Source: Zestomonas carbonaria
GTDB lineage: Bacteria; Pseudomonadota; Gammaproteobacteria; Pseudomonadales; Pseudomonadaceae
Reading direction: 5' to 3'
DNA length: 64,000 bases
NCBI RefSeq assembly: GCF_904061905.1
Contig: NZ_CAJFCI010000039.1
Location: 90,916 to 154,915, forward strand
Shown here: positions 8,834 through 18,576 of the stretch, one piece after another
How positions within the stretch are numbered: position 1 is the first letter of the stretch
How the letters are laid out: each line of letters opens with the position of its first letter
Notes under the pieces: generated by a model
What the model saw: only the letters and a program-made list of their open reading frames with translations
Database searches by the model: none
What the model was told of the DNA's origin: nothing
Translations under genes and position numbers: made by a program

Positions 8834-8922
8834 AGGATGGGTGAAACCCATCGTTGCCGGCTGATGGGTTTCACCCATCCTACGAGCGCGGCCTTCCGTA
8901 GGGTGCGCGGCGCACCCTACGG
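8834..8922. repeat. Two strong intergenic hairpins
   Basis: The first is AGGATGGGTGAAACCCATC at 8834-8852 with its exact 19-base complement at 8863-8881. The second is CCGTAGGGTGCGC at 8896-8908 with its complement at 8910-8922, around a single central G. Both lie in the 340 bp gap (8598-8937) between the SUI1-like and Nudix genes, where I see no gene. Neither is followed by a T-run. They share the GTAGGG and GATGGGT themes with repeats elsewhere in the window. Confidence 0.75.
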
Positions 8923-8937
8923 TCAGGCGATGAGGGG

Positions 8938-9474
8938 TCATCCCATCGCTGCCAGGTAGCGCTCCAGCGCTGCCAGGGAGTCCGGGCAATAGGGTTTGCG
9001 GCGGGTGTCCGCCAGGGCTTCGTCGAGGCTGATGAAGCGCGCCTCCAGCACTTCCTCCGGTTGCAGCACCAGCGGCGCGTCGGAGACCGCCGAGTAGGCG
9101 GTGCACCAGAGCCGGCTTTCCGGGGCGTCATAGAGGAAGTGGGCGTGTTCGACCAGCTCCACCCCGGCGATGCCCAGCTCCTCGGCCAGCTCGCGCTCGG
9201 CGGACTCGGTGTAGCTCTCGCCCTCCAGCACCATGCCGCCGGCGGCCACGTCCCAGTAGCCGGGATACAGCGCCTTGCTCAGGGTGCGGCGGTGCACGCA
9301 CAGCTCGCCAGCGGAGTTGAATAGCAGGATGTAGGTCCCCCGGCCGATCAGCCGCCGCGCGCGCAGTTCGGCACGGCTCACGCCACCGAGCGGGCGATCC
9401 TGCTCGTCGACCCAGGCGACCCGTTCGGCATCCGAGGCGGCGCGGTGGGCCGCCTCATCCACGGAGCGCGTCAT
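8938..9474 (-). CDS. Nudix hydrolase
   Basis: 178 aa. The Nudix box is G-MVLEG-ESYTESAERELAEELGI, which fits G-x5-E-x7-REUxEExGU, the metal-binding motif that hydrolyses nucleoside diphosphates linked to another moiety. The overall layout (ERVAWVDEQDRPLGGVSR at the start, GRGTYILLFNSAGELCVHRR before the box) resembles the YfcD/isopentenyl-diphosphate-isomerase-like subgroup. The substrate is unknown. It begins 3 bases after the DUF2333 stop, so the two are co-transcribed. Confidence 0.9.
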   Translation of the reverse strand: MTRSVDEAAHRAASDAERVAWVDEQDRPLGGVSRAELRARRLIGRGTYILLFNSAGELCVHRRTLSKALYPGYWDVAAGGMVLEGESYTESAERELAEELGIAGVELVEHAHFLYDAPESRLWCTAYSAVSDAPLVLQPEEVLEARFISLDEALADTRRKPYCPDSLAALERYLAAMG

Positions 9475-9477
9475 CGA

Positions 9478-10545
9478 TCAGCCCTGGCTCAGCAACTGGC
9501 GCAGATCGATCACCGCCGCATTGGCGCGGGAGATGTAGTTGGCCATCACCAGCGAGTGGTTGGCGAGGATGCCGTAGCCGCTGCCGTTCAGCACCATCGG
9601 GCTCCACAGCGGCTCCTGCGCGGCCTCCAGCTCGCGGATGATCTGCCGCACGCTGACCGTGGCGTTCTTCTTGGCCAGCACGTCGGCGAAGTCCACCTCG
9701 ATGGCACGCAGCAGGTGCGACAGCGCCCAGGCCTGGCCACGCGCCTCGTAGAACACGTTGTCGATCTGCAGCCAGGGGGTTTCCACGCGACGCTCGCTGA
9801 GGTCCGGCGCCTCGCCCGCGACCACCTCGCCGCTCGGCGCCGAGTCGGTGTCCAGGCGGACCCGGCCGACACTGGCGGACAGCCGCTGGGACAGCGAGCC
9901 GAGACGGGTGGCGACGTCGCCCAGCCAGTTGTTGAGGTTGTCGGCTCGCGAATAGAACTGCGCATTCGGCTGGCCCGGGTCGGCCAGGCGGCCCAGGAAG
10001 CGGTCCAGCGACTTGAGGCCTTCCCGGTATTCCGACTCGGCGGACGGCAGCGCCCAGCTCTTGTTGTCGAAGTTGAAGCGCGGCTCGGCGCGGGCCAGAT
10101 CGGAATCCTCGGTGGATTGCGACTGCGAACGGGCGAAGTCCTTGCGCAGCGCCCGCGACAGGTCGCGCACCTGCACCAGCACACCGTATTCCCAGCTCGG
10201 CATGTTGTCCAGCCACAGGCCCGGCGGGAACAGGTCGTTGGACAGGTAGCCGCCCGGCTTGTCGAGCAGCGTGCCGGCCACCTGCTTGAGGGTCTCCACC
10301 GTGGTGTAGCCGGTCACCGGCTGGCGCCCCGCCTGCTCGGCGGCCGCCTGCACATGCTGCTGCACGGAGAACAGCTCCGGCTCCTGGCTCCAGTACCAGC
10401 CGACCACCAGGGTCACCAGCAGGTACAACCCGACCAGCCCTCCCAGGGTCCGGCTCCACAACCCGGAGAAATAACTGCGCGCGCCATCCAGCGAATCCGC
10501 GGTGCGGGCACGCGCGCTACCGGCGCGCTTCTTCCAATCCAGCAT
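9478..10545 (-). CDS. DUF2333 family membrane-anchored protein
   Basis: 355 aa with one N-terminal membrane helix at about residues 32-52 (LGGLVGLYLLVTLVVGWYW) and a large, probably periplasmic, remainder. The start MLDWKKRAGS at 10545 is chosen because AAGGACA lies 7 bases upstream; the frame stays open further upstream without a ribosome binding site. Length and sequence fit DUF2333, a gammaproteobacterial family without known function. It is upstream of the Nudix gene by 3 bases and keeps the gene order seen in P. aeruginosa (PA4842 region, from memory). Confidence 0.85.
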   Translation of the reverse strand: MLDWKKRAGSARARTADSLDGARSYFSGLWSRTLGGLVGLYLLVTLVVGWYWSQEPELFSVQQHVQAAAEQAGRQPVTGYTTVETLKQVAGTLLDKPGGYLSNDLFPPGLWLDNMPSWEYGVLVQVRDLSRALRKDFARSQSQSTEDSDLARAEPRFNFDNKSWALPSAESEYREGLKSLDRFLGRLADPGQPNAQFYSRADNLNNWLGDVATRLGSLSQRLSASVGRVRLDTDSAPSGEVVAGEAPDLSERRVETPWLQIDNVFYEARGQAWALSHLLRAIEVDFADVLAKKNATVSVRQIIRELEAAQEPLWSPMVLNGSGYGILANHSLVMANYISRANAAVIDLRQLLSQG

Positions 10546-10702
10546 GAGATTGTCCTTTACGTGAACCAATGCAGAAATTACCGACCACGGTACCCCGCCA
10601 GGGTTGCCCGCAGCCACCGCCACTATAAGTTAAGCAGTCGAAAGGACGCAGCCGCGGACGGGCAAACTTTGAGTGGGAGAAAGCGCGGCGGGAATGATCG
10701 AC

Positions 10703-10729
10703 GGTACTAGCGTACCTGTAGCGATACAG
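10703..10729 (+). promoter_or_regulatory. Paired short dyads upstream of the GGDEF gene
   Basis: GGTAC-TAGC-GTACC is followed directly by CTGTA-GCGA-TACAG, about 55 bases before the ATG at 10785. This is an operator-like or 5' UTR structure in an otherwise plain 239 bp gap that also holds the start of the divergent DUF2333 gene. The role is inferred only from position. Confidence 0.3.
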
Positions 10730-10784
10730 TGATAGCATTGAGCCATCAAACTCCTGATCCCTCGCCAGAGCGAGAAGTCGAGCA

Positions 10785-12401
10785 ATGAGCGAACACGAAG
10801 ACCTCAGCCACGACCGCCTCAAGAACCACTTCGCCCAGCGGGTGATCCACCAGGCGCGGCAGGTTCTGGAGGTCTGGCAGCGCCTGCAGCAGCACGAGTG
10901 GAGCGGTGCGGACATGGCCGAGATGAGCGAGGCCAACATCCGCCTGCTGCGCTATGCCGAACGCTTCGGGCAGGCCGAGCACGCCGACCTGGCGCGCGCC
11001 ATCGATCATAGCCTGAACGCCGTGCTGGCCAACAAGGGACGCCTGAGCAGCGGCCTGATCAGCGAACTCAACCTGGCGATGCAGCGCTTGTCGCGCACCG
11101 GCCTGCGGCATGGCGACCAGTTCGAGCAGACCTTCCTGCCGCCGCTGCGCAAACCGGTGTACCTGGCCCTGGAAGACGGCGAGCGCGCCGAACGCCTGGC
11201 CCAGCAGATGGAATCCTTCGGCCTGATCGCCCAGCCACTCGGCAGTGCCGATGCCTTCCACGCCGCCATGGCCGAGCGCCATCCGGCGGCCATCGTCATG
11301 GACGTCGACTTCTCCGGTCCCGGCCGTGGCCTGGCGCTGGCCGAGGCGGTGCAGCAGAAACTCGAACAGAAGCTGCCGCTGCTGTTCTACAGCCACGCCG
11401 ACACCGACACCCCGACCCGCCTGGCCGCGGTGCGCACCGGCGCCCAGGAGTTCTTCACCGGCACCCTGGACGCCTCGACCCTGATCGAGCGCATCGAGAT
11501 CCTCACCCGGGTCGCCCAGTACGAGCCCTACCGGGTGCTGGTGGTCGACGACTCGCGCGCCCAGGCCACCCACACCGAGCGGGTGCTGAACAGTGCCGGG
11601 ATCGTCACCCGCACCCTCACCGAGCCGATCCAGGCGCTCGACGAACTGGCCGAGTTCCAGCCGGACCTGATCATCCTCGACATGTACATGCCCGAATGCA
11701 GCGGCACCGAGCTGGCCAAGGTGATCCGCCAGCACGAGCGCTACGTCAGCGTGCCGATCATCTACCTGTCCGCCGAGGACGACCTGGACAAGCAGCTCGA
11801 TGCCATGAGCGAAGGCGGCGACGACTTCCTCACCAAGCCGATCAAGCCGCGCCACCTGATCGCCACCGTGCGCACCCGCGCCACCCGCGCGCGCAACCTC
11901 AAGGCGCGCATGGTGCGCGACAGCCTGACCGGCCTGTACAACCACACCTACACCCTGCAACTGCTGGAAGACGCCGCCTCGCGGGCGCGCCGCGACGGCA
12001 AGCCGCTGGCCTTCGCCATGCTCGACATCGACCACTTCAAGAAGGTCAACGACAGCTACGGCCACCCCATGGGCGACCGGGTGATCAAGAGCCTGGCGCT
12101 GTTCCTCAAGCAGCGCCTGCGCAAGACCGACTACATCGGCCGCTACGGCGGCGAGGAATTCGCCGTGGTGCTGCCGGACACCGACGCCGCCACCGCGACC
12201 CGGGTGCTCGACGACATCCGCCGCCGCTTCGCCGAAATCCACTACCCGGCGCAACCGCTGGACCTGACCTGCACCTTCAGTTGCGGCATCGCCGAGCTGG
12301 AAGATGGCCTCGACGCCGCCGCACTGTCCAAGCGCGCCGACCAGGCGCTGTACGCCGCCAAGCACGGCGGACGCAACCGGGTGGAGATCTACCAGGGCTG
12401 A
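10785..12401 (+). CDS. gcbA: Two-receiver response regulator diguanylate cyclase
   Basis: 538 aa. About 110 N-terminal residues are helical. A first receiver-like domain follows with VMDVDFSG (Asp173), then a second receiver with VLVVDDSRA (Asp255, Asp256) and phospho-acceptor LIILDMYMPE (Asp299). The C-terminal GGDEF domain has an intact GGEEF active site (455-459) and an RKTD inhibitory I-site (Arg446, Asp449), so it should make c-di-GMP from GTP and be product-inhibited. The symbol comes from synteny and domain order with P. aeruginosa PA4843 (GcbA/AdcA), which promotes attachment and dispersion. The genome neighbour CtpL is also conserved. Confidence 0.92.
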   Translation: MSEHEDLSHDRLKNHFAQRVIHQARQVLEVWQRLQQHEWSGADMAEMSEANIRLLRYAERFGQAEHADLARAIDHSLNAVLANKGRLSSGLISELNLAMQRLSRTGLRHGDQFEQTFLPPLRKPVYLALEDGERAERLAQQMESFGLIAQPLGSADAFHAAMAERHPAAIVMDVDFSGPGRGLALAEAVQQKLEQKLPLLFYSHADTDTPTRLAAVRTGAQEFFTGTLDASTLIERIEILTRVAQYEPYRVLVVDDSRAQATHTERVLNSAGIVTRTLTEPIQALDELAEFQPDLIILDMYMPECSGTELAKVIRQHERYVSVPIIYLSAEDDLDKQLDAMSEGGDDFLTKPIKPRHLIATVRTRATRARNLKARMVRDSLTGLYNHTYTLQLLEDAASRARRDGKPLAFAMLDIDHFKKVNDSYGHPMGDRVIKSLALFLKQRLRKTDYIGRYGGEEFAVVLPDTDAATATRVLDDIRRRFAEIHYPAQPLDLTCTFSCGIAELEDGLDAAALSKRADQALYAAKHGGRNRVEIYQG

Positions 12402-12508
12402 TCTCTCAGGCGCACCCTACGAAGATCAGCCCACCAACGACGCCGGCATGAGCCCGATGGGTTGTCACCCATCCTACGGCGCCTACGAAAACCGACCCCG
12501 CTGCTTCG

Positions 12509-12530
12509 TCCAGCCTCGAGCCTCCAGCGC
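12509..12530 (-). repeat. Degenerate heptamer repeats (RGCTNGA family)
   Basis: On the minus strand this reads GCGCTGGA-GGCTCGA-GGCTGGA, then CGAAGCAGCGG. Nearly the same sequence, including the flanking GCGCTGGA and CGAA, occurs at 27651-27677 on the plus strand. It is a short degenerate member of the heptamer family that forms long arrays after accC and prmA. The rest of the 12402-12613 gap holds a GATGGGT-TGTC-ACCCATC hairpin. Confidence 0.55.
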
Positions 12531-12613
12531 CTTCATCGGCCCCTCCCCGTCATCTGCCTGAAACAAAAACGCAATACGCTCAAGGACCTACCGTTCCGTT
12601 GTCGGTATGTCCC

Positions 12614-14578
12614 ATGCGCCTGAAGTCCCTCGCCAACCTCAACACCCTGCTGCTGGTGGTCGTCTGCCTGGCCCTCGGCGCCACGCTCTGGTGGTCGCAG
12701 CGCGCCCTCGAACGCCCGTACCTGCTGATGAGCCAGTACCTCGGCCTGTCCCAGCAGTTCGAGCAAGCGGTGGCGGGCAATATCCGCGACTACCTGGCCA
12801 GCGGCGACGCCCTGCGCCACCAGGCCGTCAGCCAGGCGCTGGAAGAGCTGGCCGGGCAACTGGATACGCTGCCCGAACCACTTGCCGAGCCACTGCGACC
12901 CAGCCTCGACGAGCTGCGCCAGTTCTCCGCCGGGGACCTGCTCGCCGCCGGCAAGCTGGCCGGCGATCCCCAGGGGCTGCTGATACAGGCCGAGCGCGAG
13001 CTGGCCGGTCTGCTCGATCAACTGGAACAGTACGCCGATGCCAGCGACAGCCCGGCTGCCGCCGGCTACCGCGCGCCGCTGCTGCGCGCCAGCCAGCACC
13101 TGCTGCGCCTCAGCCATGCACGCGACAAACTGGTCGCCAGCGGCCGCGACGAACTGCTCGCCGAACTCGAACGCGAACTCGCCGCCCTGCGCCAGCAGGC
13201 CGAACGCCTGGAAGCCCTGCCGCTGCTCGACGTGCGCGAAGAAGGCCGCTCCGGCGCCGACGACTTCGCCGCCCTGCTCGGCCTGGCCGGCGACGATCGA
13301 CAGGCACAGGGCGAAGACCGGGGCGTCGGCCTCAAGCGCGAACTGGCCAGCCTGCTGGGACGCTACCCGGGCGAACTCGCCCGCACCCGCGAACTGATCC
13401 GCCAGCGCGGCGAACTGGCCGCCGCCACCGGCGCCAAGGTCGCCGCGCTGCAACAGGCGCTGCTCGCCGGCGAACCGCTGCTGCGCGCCGAACACGCACG
13501 CATCCAGGGCGAGGTGCGCCTGCTGCAGGGCCTGATGATCGGCCTGATCCTGCTCATCGCCCTGGCCGTCGACCGTATCCAGCGCCGCCTGGCGCAGTTG
13601 CTCGGACAACTGGCGCCGGCCCTGTCGACCTGGGCGCGCGGCGACTTCACCGCGCCCGTCACAGTGCCCACGCGCATCCGCGAACTGGGCGACATCGAGG
13701 AATCGCTCAACCGCCTGCGCCAGTACCTGGTCGAACTGGTCGCCGGCCTGCGCAGCCACGCCGAGCAGGTCGCCGGCAGCAGCCGCACCCTGGCCGAACT
13801 GAGTGGCGGCCTGCACCAGGGCGCCGAGCGCCAGGCCGGCGACACCGCGCAGATCCGCGATGCCCTCGGCGAACTGGAAGCCACCATCCAACAGGTGGCC
13901 GGCAACGCCAGCCAGGCGGCCGCCGCCAGCCGCGTCGCCGACCAGGCCCTGGAGCAGGGCCAGCGGGTGATCGGCGAAAGCCTCGGCAACCTGCACACCC
14001 TGGTCGACGAAGTACGCGACAACGCCCAGTCGATCGAAAGCCTGGCCGAGGAAACGGCGACCATCGACAAGGTGCTGACGGTGATCCGCGGCATCGCCGA
14101 ACAGACCAACCTGCTGGCGCTGAACGCCGCCATCGAGGCCGCGCGCGCCGGCGAACAGGGACGCGGCTTCGCGGTGGTCGCCGAGGAAGTGCGCTCGCTG
14201 GCCCAGCGCACCAGCGGCGCCACCGGCGAGATCCAGCAACTGATCGGCCGCCTGCAACAGGCCGCGCTGCATTCGGTGGCGGCCATGCGCAGCCAGGTCG
14301 AGCACGCCGAAAGCAGCGCCCGCCAGGCTCGCGCCGCCGACGGTGCGCTCGACGAGATCGTCGCGGCGATCCACACCATCGCCAGCATGGCCGAGCTGAT
14401 CGCCGCCGCCAGCACCCAGCAGAGCGGCGCGGTCAGCGACATCCGCGACCACAGCGAACGCATCCACCGCCTCGGCGACGACAACCTGCAACGCATCGGC
14501 GAGAACCGCCGCCAGGGCGAGCAACTGCTGCAACTGGGCGACCGCCTGTACACCGCGGTGCAGGCCTTCCGCGTGTAG
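12614..14578 (+). CDS. ctpL: Methyl-accepting chemotaxis protein, CtpL-like
   Basis: 654 aa from ATG 12614. A TTG 15 bases upstream, with AAGGA before it, is an alternative start. A membrane helix at about 10-28 is followed by a helical periplasmic ligand domain of about 270 residues, a second helix near 300-322 ([17 protein letters not shown]), a HAMP domain, and a signalling domain with hairpin tip [18 protein letters not shown] (from residue 496). CtpL in P. aeruginosa mediates taxis to inorganic phosphate at low phosphate and to chloroaniline; the ligand here is inferred from synteny only. Confidence 0.9.
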   Translation: MRLKSLANLNTLLLVVVCLALGATLWWSQRALERPYLLMSQYLGLSQQFEQAVAGNIRDYLASGDALRHQAVSQALEELAGQLDTLPEPLAEPLRPSLDELRQFSAGDLLAAGKLAGDPQGLLIQAERELAGLLDQLEQYADASDSPAAAGYRAPLLRASQHLLRLSHARDKLVASGRDELLAELERELAALRQQAERLEALPLLDVREEGRSGADDFAALLGLAGDDRQAQGEDRGVGLKRELASLLGRYPGELARTRELIRQRGELAAATGAKVAALQQALLAGEPLLRAEHARIQGEVRLLQGLMIGLILLIALAVDRIQRRLAQLLGQLAPALSTWARGDFTAPVTVPTRIRELGDIEESLNRLRQYLVELVAGLRSHAEQVAGSSRTLAELSGGLHQGAERQAGDTAQIRDALGELEATIQQVAGNASQAAAASRVADQALEQGQRVIGESLGNLHTLVDEVRDNAQSIESLAEETATIDKVLTVIRGIAEQTNLLALNAAIEAARAGEQGRGFAVVAEEVRSLAQRTSGATGEIQQLIGRLQQAALHSVAAMRSQVEHAESSARQARAADGALDEIVAAIHTIASMAELIAAASTQQSGAVSDIRDHSERIHRLGDDNLQRIGENRRQGEQLLQLGDRLYTAVQAFRV

Positions 14579-14635
14579 AAGCGAATTCATTCGCGAACTG
14601 CAAACGACTCATATCGCGAGTGGATTCGCTCCCGA

Positions 14636-15640
14636 TCACCAGCCCAGCGAGCCCCGGCTGCGCAGGCTTGCCCACAGCCGCTCGCGGCGGCGCAGCTCCA
14701 GCGGCTCCTGGGCCTGCTCGACGAAGCCTCGGCGCAGCGACTCCTCCGTCAGTGCCAATGCCGTCGCTCCGCGCGGCTCGCGTCCGGCGCCGTCCAGCCG
14801 CCATTGCTCACCGAGCACGGCCATGACCTCCGGACGCAGCAGGTAGTCGATCAGCGCATGGGCCTCGCGTGGGTGGCGGGCATCGCGGGGGATCGCCAGC
14901 ACCTGGAAGTCGATCAGCGAGCCTTCGCGCGGCAGCGCATAGCCCAGCCGCCCGCCAGCGCGACGCAACGCCTCGCCCGCCTGATCGCTCGGCAACAGGG
15001 CCAGGCACAATTCACCGCTAGCCAGCGCCCCGCCGATATCCGCCGCCTTCGGCCGCCGCAGGTGCTGCTGCACCTCGCGCAGCAGCAGGCGCGCTTCCTC
15101 CAGGGCGGTGAACTCGCTGGTGTGCGGGGCATGGCCGAGGTAGTGCAAGGTGACCTGCAACACCTCCTGCGGCGTGCCGCCGAGGGCAGCGCCGCAATCG
15201 GCCAGGCGCGCCAGTTGGCCGGGATGGAACAGCAGGTCGAGGCTGTCCGCCGGCTGGCGCGGCAGCCGTTCGGCCAGCGCCGCACGGTCATGGACCAGGC
15301 CCAGGGTGCTCCAGGCATAGGGCACGCCATACTGGTTGCCGAGATCGACATCCGCCAGCTTGCCGAGCAACGCCGGGTCGAGATGGCCGTAGTGCGGCAG
15401 GTCGAAACGCCGCACCGGCTGCAAGCGCCCCTGCCCGATACCGTCGGCCAGCTCGGCGGCGCTGAGCAACGCCAGATCCGCCTCCGTCTCGCTGTATGCG
15501 ACGCGGATACCGCTTTCCGCCTCGAACCCCGCCAGCAACGCCGCCGGCAAGCGCTGCGCGCCGCCCGGCAGCCATACCCGCCTTTCCTCCGCCTGCGCCG
15601 CCATGCCCAGCGCCAGCAGCATCACCAGAAACGAACGCAT
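14636..15640 (-). CDS. Orphan PotF-like periplasmic binding protein, divergent ligand site
   Basis: 334 aa with a short signal peptide (MRSFLVMLLALGMAAQA). It is clearly related to the polyamine-binding protein at 61372-62466: GYALPREGSLIDFQVLAIP aligns with YSIPREGTLIWFDAMVIP, and LARLADCGAAL with VSRFADCGVSF. Two positions expected to grip polyamines differ: the early W-x-x-Y motif is replaced by VWLPGGAQ, and the WFD aspartate is Gln. It may bind a different ligand or act as a sensor. No ABC permease or ATPase gene is nearby. GGGAGG precedes the ATG. It is divergent from a LysR gene. Confidence 0.82.
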   Translation of the reverse strand: MRSFLVMLLALGMAAQAEERRVWLPGGAQRLPAALLAGFEAESGIRVAYSETEADLALLSAAELADGIGQGRLQPVRRFDLPHYGHLDPALLGKLADVDLGNQYGVPYAWSTLGLVHDRAALAERLPRQPADSLDLLFHPGQLARLADCGAALGGTPQEVLQVTLHYLGHAPHTSEFTALEEARLLLREVQQHLRRPKAADIGGALASGELCLALLPSDQAGEALRRAGGRLGYALPREGSLIDFQVLAIPRDARHPREAHALIDYLLRPEVMAVLGEQWRLDGAGREPRGATALALTEESLRRGFVEQAQEPLELRRRERLWASLRSRGSLGW

Positions 15641-15750
15641 CGCCTTGCCTCCCTATGGATTGGAGGAGGCATCCTCCGACGACGCGCAGTCGCAAAAAAT
15701 ACCCGGTGTTCTAACTTGGCATAGGCGTTTCCATATGTGTGGAGCGGGCC
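15641..15750. promoter_or_regulatory. Divergent promoter region, LysR / PotF-like gene
   Basis: 110 bases between divergent starts. It contains the perfect dyad GGAGGA-GGCA-TCCTCC at 15662-15677, close to the binding-protein gene, and CATAGGCGTTTCCATATG at about 15720-15737, next to the LysR gene. LysR regulators often autoregulate and control the divergent gene from such a region. Which element is the operator is not known. Confidence 0.4.
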
Positions 15751-16647
15751 ATGCTCACCCAACTGCGCGACCTCGACCTGCAACTGCTGCGCCTGTTCGT
15801 CACCGTTGCCGAGTCGGGAGGGTTCAGCGCGGCGCAGGGCGAACTGGGCATCAGCCAGCCGACCATCAGCATGCAGATGGCCAAGCTCGAGACGCGGCTC
15901 GGCTTCCGCCTGTGCGAGCGCGGCAAGAGCGGCTTCCGCCTGACGCCCAAGGGCGAGCAGGTGCTGGAGGAGACCCAGCGCCTGTTCGAGGCCATCCGGG
16001 TATTTCGCGAACGCGCCCAAGGGGTGGCCGACAAGCTGCTCGGCGAACTGCGCATCGGCCTCAGCGAATCCCTCGACGCCGACGTGCGCCTCCGCCTGGC
16101 CGACAGCATCCGGCGCTTCCGCCAGCGCAACCAGGAAGTCGACATAGAACTGCTCACCGCTATGCCCGCCGATCTCGAACGGCAACTGGTGCAGGACCAG
16201 TTGCACCTGGCGATCGGCTACTTCTCCGGGCAGCAGTCGGCGCTCGACTACCGCTTCCTGTTCGACGAGGAACAGGCCCTGTACTGCGGTGCCGGCCACC
16301 CGCTGTTCGACTGCCGGGAGCCGACCCACGGCGATCTGCGCGATCTCGACCAGGTCCACCACCCCTACTACTTCAACGGCAACAGCGAGCCGTTCCGCTC
16401 GACGCGCAGCAGCGCCTTCGCCGAACAGGTGGAGGACACCCTGACCTTCGTGCTTTCCGGCCTCCACATCGGCTACCTGCCGCGACATATCGCCGCGGAA
16501 TGGGAGTCCCGGGGGCTGCTTCGCCCGCTGCTGGCCGCCGAACTGGGCTTCACCGTGGAGTTCCAGTTGGCCAGCCATCGCGGCCGCCAGCCCAGTGAGG
16601 CCCAGTTGGCATTCACCGAAGACCTGCTGGCGGCGTTCGGCGCCTGA
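15751..16647 (+). CDS. LysR-family transcriptional regulator
   Basis: 298 aa. The N-terminal winged helix is standard (LQLLRLFVTVAESGGFSAAQ, then LGISQPTISMQMAKLETRLG), followed by a substrate-binding domain beginning LGELRIGLSESLDADVRLRL. The ATG at 15751 is preferred over GTG 15739 because GGAG lies 7 bases before it. Divergent transcription from the PotF-like gene suggests that this gene is its target. These two genes sit between ctpL and dsbD, which are adjacent in P. aeruginosa as I recall, so they look like an insert in a conserved block. Confidence 0.9.
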   Translation: MLTQLRDLDLQLLRLFVTVAESGGFSAAQGELGISQPTISMQMAKLETRLGFRLCERGKSGFRLTPKGEQVLEETQRLFEAIRVFRERAQGVADKLLGELRIGLSESLDADVRLRLADSIRRFRQRNQEVDIELLTAMPADLERQLVQDQLHLAIGYFSGQQSALDYRFLFDEEQALYCGAGHPLFDCREPTHGDLRDLDQVHHPYYFNGNSEPFRSTRSSAFAEQVEDTLTFVLSGLHIGYLPRHIAAEWESRGLLRPLLAAELGFTVEFQLASHRGRQPSEAQLAFTEDLLAAFGA

Positions 16648-16697
16648 CTCGCCACTTTCCGTTATCATGCCGGCACCTGTCGTCGAGATGTCGCGAG

Positions 16698-18434
16698 ATG
16701 CCGTTGCGTCGCCTGTTGCTTCCCCTGCTGCTCCTGTTCCTCGCCCTGCCGGCCGCCGCCAGCCTGTTCGACAAGCGCCCCAACCCCGAGCTGGGCGCGC
16801 CACTGAACAACAGCGCCGACTTCCTGCCGGTGCGCGAGGCGTTCCGCCTGAGCCTGGTCGACAGCACGCCGCAGTCGGTCAAGCTGCGCTTCGTCGCCGC
16901 CGACGGCTACTACCTGTACCGCCACCGCTTCCAGTTCCGCGTCGAGCCGGCCGACCTGGCCGCCGGCGACGCGCAACTGCCGCCCGGCGAAGAGAAGACC
17001 GACCAGTATTTCGGCGACGTCGAGGTCTACTACGGCGTGCTCGACGTCGAGCTGCCGCTGGACAACCCCTACGAGCTGCCCTACAGCCTGCACGTGACCT
17101 ACCAGGGCTGCGCCGACAAGGGCCTGTGCTACCCGCCGGAAACCGAACGCCTGGATATCGGCGACGTCGCCGGCACCCCGCCCGCCGGGGAAACCGGCTG
17201 GAGCTGGCACGCCCTGGCACTGTTCTTCCTCGCCGGCCTCGGCCTGACCTTCACCCCCTGCGTGCTGCCGATGCTGCCGATCCTTTCCGGCGTGGTGCTG
17301 CGCGGCAAGATCGGCGGGCTGCGCGGGCTCAGCCTGTCGCTCGCCTACGTGCTGCCGATGGCCGCCTGCTTCGCCGCGCTCGGCGCGCTGATGGGCGTGT
17401 TCGGCGCCGAGCTGAACCTCCAGGCGCGCCTGCAATCGCCCTGGGTGCTGGTGCCCTTCGCCGCCTTCTTCGTGCTGTTCGCCCTGGCCATGTTCGGCCT
17501 CTACGAACTGCGCCTGCCGCGCCTGATCAGCGAACCCCTCGACCGCCTGGCCGGCAAGGCCGAGGGCGGCTCGCTATGGGGCGCGGCGCTGCTCGGCGTG
17601 CTGTCGTCGCTGCTGGTCTCGCCCTGCGTATCGGCGCCGCTGGCCGGCGCGCTGCTCTACATCAGCGCCAGCGGCGACGCCCTGGGCGGCGGCCTCAAGC
17701 TGTTCGCCCTCGGCCTCGGCATGGGCGCGCCGTTGGTGCTGTTCGCCACCGGCGGCGGCGCGCTGCTGCCGAAGTCCGGCACCTGGCTGGTCACCGTGCG
17801 CAACACCTTCGGCGTGCTGCTGCTGGCGGTCTCCGTGTGGCTGCTCGAACGCGTCCTGCCCGGCCCCGTGGCCCTGGCCCTGTGGGCCCTGCTGGCCGCC
17901 GGCGCGGGCTGGTTCCTGGCCCGGCGCGGCCGCCTGCGCCTGGGGCTGGGCCGTCACCTGAGCCTGCTCGGCGGCGTGCTGCTGATCGGCTACGCGCTGG
18001 TCGCCAGCGTCGGCGTCGCCCGTGGCGGCTCCGATCCGCTGCGCCCCTGGGCCGGCGCCCTGGCCATGGGCGAATGGCAGACCCTCGCCGATCCCGCCGC
18101 CCTGGATCGCGCCCTGGAGTCCGCCAAGGGTGCCGGCGAGCCGGTGCTGCTCGACTGGTACGCCGACTGGTGCATCAGTTGCAAGGTGATCGAGCGCGAA
18201 GTGTTCGGCGCCGCGTCGGTCCGCGAACGCCTCGGCGACTACCGCCTGCTGCGCTTCGACATCACCGCCAGCACCCCGGAACAGCGCACCCTGCTCGACC
18301 GCTACAAGCTGTTCGGCCCGCCGGCGATCCTGTTCTTCGCCGCCGACGGCAAGGAGCGGGCCGACCTGCGGGTGGTCGGCGAGGTCACCCTCAAGGAGTT
18401 CGCCGAACGCCTGGACAAGGCTGACCGGCGCTGA
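16698..18434 (+). CDS. dsbD: Thiol:disulfide interchange protein DsbD
   Basis: 578 aa with all three DsbD parts. After a signal peptide (to about Ala21) the periplasmic alpha domain carries the redox pair in [13 protein letters not shown]. The membrane domain of eight helices has [10 protein letters not shown] and VSPCVSAPL, the two transmembrane cysteines. The C-terminal thioredoxin-like gamma domain has [14 protein letters not shown]. It moves electrons from cytoplasmic thioredoxin to periplasmic DsbC, DsbG and cytochrome c maturation proteins. It is followed by aroQ and accBC as in P. aeruginosa, where it is called dipZ. Confidence 0.96.
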   Translation: MPLRRLLLPLLLLFLALPAAASLFDKRPNPELGAPLNNSADFLPVREAFRLSLVDSTPQSVKLRFVAADGYYLYRHRFQFRVEPADLAAGDAQLPPGEEKTDQYFGDVEVYYGVLDVELPLDNPYELPYSLHVTYQGCADKGLCYPPETERLDIGDVAGTPPAGETGWSWHALALFFLAGLGLTFTPCVLPMLPILSGVVLRGKIGGLRGLSLSLAYVLPMAACFAALGALMGVFGAELNLQARLQSPWVLVPFAAFFVLFALAMFGLYELRLPRLISEPLDRLAGKAEGGSLWGAALLGVLSSLLVSPCVSAPLAGALLYISASGDALGGGLKLFALGLGMGAPLVLFATGGGALLPKSGTWLVTVRNTFGVLLLAVSVWLLERVLPGPVALALWALLAAGAGWFLARRGRLRLGLGRHLSLLGGVLLIGYALVASVGVARGGSDPLRPWAGALAMGEWQTLADPAALDRALESAKGAGEPVLLDWYADWCISCKVIEREVFGAASVRERLGDYRLLRFDITASTPEQRTLLDRYKLFGPPAILFFAADGKERADLRVVGEVTLKEFAERLDKADRR

Positions 18435-18576
18435 CCTTCCGGTCACAAGCGGACGAAACAGCCATTTCGTCGTTCTGCAACGAAAAAACGCCATCCTGCA
18501 GGCTACGTCGGGAAACTGGACAGCCTGCTCGGCCGTCCGGCATAGTCCCGCCATTCCCACCTCCAGGAACCCTTCC

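Noticed and set aside
12533..14826. Long open frames on the opposite strand and in a second frame across the chemoreceptor gene (over 600 codons each)
   Set aside because: They have Gln/Arg/Ala/Pro-rich translations typical of shadow frames in GC-rich DNA, and the chemoreceptor frame has clear domains.
15662..15677. GGAGGA dyad as a ribosome binding site for the LysR gene
   Set aside because: It is more than 70 bases from that start; the real site GGAG lies 7 bases before ATG 15751.
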